From Marisimplicoccus sp964437815 (lineage in GTDB: Bacteria; Bacteroidota; Bacteroidia; Flavobacteriales; Flavobacteriaceae), in assembly GCA_964437815.1 (NCBI GenBank), contig CAYTIE010000031.1, positions 1 to 10,968 on the forward strand: a stretch of DNA of 10,968 nt, in the 5' to 3' direction. Shown here one piece after another: positions 8,211 through 10,968 of the stretch. The notes below the pieces were generated by a model that saw only the letters and a program-made list of their open reading frames with translations, was not told where the DNA came from and did no database searches. The position numbers and the translations under genes are program-made. The stretch's first letter is position 1. Each line of letters starts with the position of its first letter.

Positions 8211-10968
8211 AACTTTCTGCCTCTATTATTGATTCTATTATTTCTCTAATTAAATTTTCTATTTCACTTACTTCTATTTTTTCTGAATTTTCAATAAACT
8301 CGTAAGGATTTTTATTTTTTTTGAAATAACATAATCCAATCTCATTAATATCTTGATATTTCTTTGAAACTAAAAGTTTATAAAATAAAAGTTGCAACGT
8401 ATTAGAGTATTTATGGTTATCCTTTAAAATTTCAAAATCTTTAAACTTTAAATAGTTAGTATCTATTTTTCCTGATTTATAATCAATGATTCTTAAATTA
8501 TTATTAAAAGTATCAATCCTATCAATAGTTCCAGTTAATAAAACATCTACATTATTTTTAACTCTTATCATGGCTGTCATCTTATTTTCAAGTGACAAAA
8601 TTTTAATCTTATTGCCTTTTTCAACTAATGCTCTTTCATAATTCAATAAGTTAGTGATACACCTTTTCAGTACCTCAATAAATATTAAATCTTTTCCTTT
8701 AGGGATATTTGTATTAAGTTCCATATAAGAGTCAATTGAAATTGTATCTAATTTTTTTATTATTTCATTAAAATGTTCAGCTTTAAAAATTTTATTTATA
8801 TATGGAGAATATACTTTGTCCATTACTGTATGGAAAAGTGTACCTTGATCTTTAAAATTTAAATAATTTGACTCCTCATAATCATTAATACCAAGAATCT
8901 TTTGCTGATAGAATAGGTAAGGGTTTTTAATAAATAGGTTTAAAGTTGATGCAGACATTCCCTTTTTTAAAATATCATCAATCCTTTGATTAATCAAATT
9001 CTCTTTTTTAATTATCTCTGAATCAATATTTTTAATAATCTTTTTTGATTTAATCACCTCTTCATTATAATTATATAATTCAGAAAATTCTATTTGTTTA
9101 ATAAATCTACTTGCCTCACCACTCATTAATGAGCTTAAATCTGAGTCATAAATTAAATGGACTTCTTTTGCTTTATGGATTAAATCATAAAAGAGATCGT
9201 GAATATGATTTTCCTGTTCTTGTTGTGATTTATTATCAAATTTTATTTTTTCAGATTCTTGTACAAGACCCTCATTAATAGTTGAGAAAGGAAAGAAACC
9301 TTCATTCATATTTGTTATGATAACATAATCGTAGTCCGAAGAATTTAACTCTAAAATATGATAATTTGAAGAAAATTTTAAGTTCTGATTGTAGTCGTAA
9401 ATATTAATAAGATTAAGTAACTTTTCATTAGCAAAAAAAACATAAACTTTTGCGGATTTATCTTTATCATAAATTTTCGAAAGGGTGTCAGATACATATT
9501 TTGCCTGATTTACATTTTTTGATGTGGATCTTACATTAATTATTTTCTTATTTGAATTATTTAAGTCATTTTGAGTTGTACTTTCTTTAGGCCTAGTCAT
9601 TTTTTCACCAATTGTGTATTTATCCGAACTAGACTTATAAACTAAAAAGTCTTTAACTAGACTAGAAAATGAATTCGTTTCAGGGTTATCTTTTTTTGAA
9701 ATATTTGAAATAACAAAAAGTTCTTTTTCAGCTCTAGTAAAGGCAACATAAAGTAAATTGACAGAATCAATTAAATTGTTTAGAATACTTCTATCATATA
9801 TTTCTTTTGCATTTTCTCCCATATTTCGAAGATTCTTTGATGTTCTCATTAAAGTCCATTTTAAATCTTTTAAATTTTCAAAAGGTTCATATAACCATAT
9901 AAGTTCTCTAGAAAGATTTTCATCTAACTTATCATCATAAATAGGGATTATTACGGCAGGATATTCAAGACCTTTAGATTTATGAATTGTAGAAATACTT
10001 ATAGAGTTTTCATTATCAGGCATACTTAACATTATGTTTTCAGATTTTTTTTCCCAATAAATAAGATATGACTTGATTGAATCATCATTATTATCAAGGA
10101 ATTCAAATATATTATCAATTAGGGCAACTATAAACGGATCTTCGATATCTAGATTAAAAATATAAGTGCAGTATTTAACAGCATTAAGTATATCAAGAGA
10201 TAAAAAGTGTTTTAGGTTAAATTTTTCAATACTTGAAATTTTTAAAAAAAAGTCATTTATTTTGATTTTTGAAAGATGAGAAAAAAAGCATTGATTTAAA
10301 CTATCATGATTTTTTTCAAAATAATTTTGGCTATATAGATAGTTTATCACTTTTTTTCTCTCAGCATAATCATTTCCATATAAACTTAATTTAAAAATTG
10401 AAATAATAAATTGCACTTTATCAGAATTGTTTATTTGCAGTATATCACTAGAAATAAAATTAAATTCTGTAGCATTAATATTCTCTATTAACTCTTTTGC
10501 ATGTTTATTTTTCCTAACTAGAATAACAATTTCTGAAGGAGAGTATCCACGACTTAATAAATCTAAAATCTGTTCCTCTATTTTTAAAAAGAATGATTCG
10601 CTATCTGAGAAATCAATTGAAACATATCCAGTTTCGTCCTTATGTGATTTTTGTCTAAAATTTAAATCCTCCGAATCATATATCCCCCCTAAATCTAAAT
10701 TATTTGATAAAAAAGTAAAAAACTCTGAATTAAAATCAACTATTTCTTTACAACTTCTATAATTGATATCTTCTTTATCATCTAATATTCTTTTCAAATG
10801 AAACGGATTTTTTCGATTATGTATTAGCTGTAGAAATTGATTAAACTCACCTCCACGCCACCTATAGATGGACTGCTTAGGATCACCAACGATTAATAAA
10901 GAACCCTTTGATCCATCATGATCTTCACTATGAATAGAATTTGAAATTAAAGGAATTAAATTTTCCCA
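8185..10968 (-). CDS. AddA-like helicase fused to AddB-like nuclease region (5' end cut by the right edge)
   Basis: Predicted double-strand-break processing helicase-nuclease. The frame runs from TAA at 8185-8187 to the right edge: 927 residues, N-terminus and Walker A/B missing. Numbering from the edge, UvrD-family motifs are III (VGDPKQSIYRWRGGE, 27-41), IV (NYRS, 69-72), V (STIHKSKGLEYP, 326-337) and VI (LLYVAFTRAE, 405-414). From about 475 the sequence resembles AddB: QAKYVSDTLSKI, then DYDYVIITNMNEG (545 on), with only about 30 residues between the two segments. A PD-(D/E)XK nuclease ends the protein: H713 (GTLFHTV), D816 (TGTIDRID), D829 and K831 (IIDYKSG), Q859. The spacing of D816, D829 and K831 equals that of RecB D1067, D1080 and K1082. 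The AddA-type nuclease expected after motif VI is not seen. No start lies in view. A TTG at 10797 is internal, because it cuts off motif III. Confidence 0.93.
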   Translation of the reverse strand, partial: WENLIPLISNSIHSEDHDGSKGSLLIVGDPKQSIYRWRGGEFNQFLQLIHNRKNPFHLKRILDDKEDINYRSCKEIVDFNSEFFTFLSNNLDLGGIYDSEDLNFRQKSHKDETGYVSIDFSDSESFFLKIEEQILDLLSRGYSPSEIVILVRKNKHAKELIENINATEFNFISSDILQINNSDKVQFIISIFKLSLYGNDYAERKKVINYLYSQNYFEKNHDSLNQCFFSHLSKIKINDFFLKISSIEKFNLKHFLSLDILNAVKYCTYIFNLDIEDPFIVALIDNIFEFLDNNDDSIKSYLIYWEKKSENIMLSMPDNENSISISTIHKSKGLEYPAVIIPIYDDKLDENLSRELIWLYEPFENLKDLKWTLMRTSKNLRNMGENAKEIYDRSILNNLIDSVNLLYVAFTRAEKELFVISNISKKDNPETNSFSSLVKDFLVYKSSSDKYTIGEKMTRPKESTTQNDLNNSNKKIINVRSTSKNVNQAKYVSDTLSKIYDKDKSAKVYVFFANEKLLNLINIYDYNQNLKFSSNYHILELNSSDYDYVIITNMNEGFFPFSTINEGLVQESEKIKFDNKSQQEQENHIHDLFYDLIHKAKEVHLIYDSDLSSLMSGEASRFIKQIEFSELYNYNEEVIKSKKIIKNIDSEIIKKENLINQRIDDILKKGMSASTLNLFIKNPYLFYQQKILGINDYEESNYLNFKDQGTLFHTVMDKVYSPYINKIFKAEHFNEIIKKLDTISIDSYMELNTNIPKGKDLIFIEVLKRCITNLLNYERALVEKGNKIKILSLENKMTAMIRVKNNVDVLLTGTIDRIDTFNNNLRIIDYKSGKIDTNYLKFKDFEILKDNHKYSNTLQLLFYKLLVSKKYQDINEIGLCYFKKNKNPYEFIENSEKIEVSEIENLIREIIESIIEAESFIDSGNPA

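Noticed and set aside
8930..8990. Missing cysteine in the FIKNPYLFYQQ block as loss of an AddB Fe-S cluster
   Set aside because: Bacillus AddB uses Cys here, but the flavobacterial AddB sequences I remember also have Asn-Pro, so this is probably family-typical and not a novelty.
9758..10762. Plus-strand open stretches of 60 and 111 codons
   Set aside because: Both are antisense shadows of the helicase-nuclease gene, which has clear motifs across the same bases.
10795..10797. TTG at 10797 as the start of the helicase-nuclease gene
   Set aside because: The frame stays open to the window edge and the upstream codons encode motif III (GDPKQSIYRWRGG), so the real start lies outside the window.

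Overview
This is a very AT-rich, densely packed stretch of bacterial chromosome. It looks like a member of the Bacteroidota, most likely a marine Flavobacteriia-type organism with a streamlined genome. Reasons: the replicative polymerase has a DnaQ-like exonuclease fused to DnaE, the CrtI and MetRS sequences are of flavobacterial type, there are no Shine-Dalgarno sequences ahead of the starts, intergenic gaps are tiny, and both convergent gene pairs overlap at their 3' ends. The lineage is inferred from remembered family sequences, not from a search.

Layout. Positions 1-4318 (minus) hold DNA polymerase III alpha (dnaE), intact from its start codon and running to the left edge, where its natural end probably lies. 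A 73-base divergent gap follows, then metG (plus, 4392-6089), a methionyl-tRNA synthetase without the usual C-terminal tRNA-binding domain. A small lipoprotein gene (minus, about 6606-6079) converges on metG and overlaps its end by 11 bases. Divergent from the lipoprotein is a probable 31-codon single-membrane-segment microprotein (6653-6748). Its stop overlaps the start of crtI (plus, 6741-8210), a carotenoid/phytoene desaturase. Finally, a helicase-nuclease gene (minus, 8185 to beyond the right edge) overlaps the end of crtI by 26 bases.

The most interesting object is the last gene. Its N-terminal part reads as an AddA-type UvrD/Rep-family helicase (motifs III to VI visible). After motif VI it does not continue into the AddA nuclease. 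It passes in the same reading frame into sequence that resembles AddB, with most of the AddB pseudo-helicase missing, and ends in the AddB-type PD-(D/E)XK nuclease with all catalytic residues present. It looks like a pruned AddA-AddB fusion that has arrived at a RecB-like one-helicase, one-nuclease plan.

The genes do not form one pathway. They cover replication (dnaE), translation (metG), pigment or retinal precursor synthesis (crtI) and recombinational repair (AddAB-like). No RNA genes, CRISPR arrays, insertion sequences, prophage genes or convincing terminators were seen. No gene-free stretch exceeds 75 bases.
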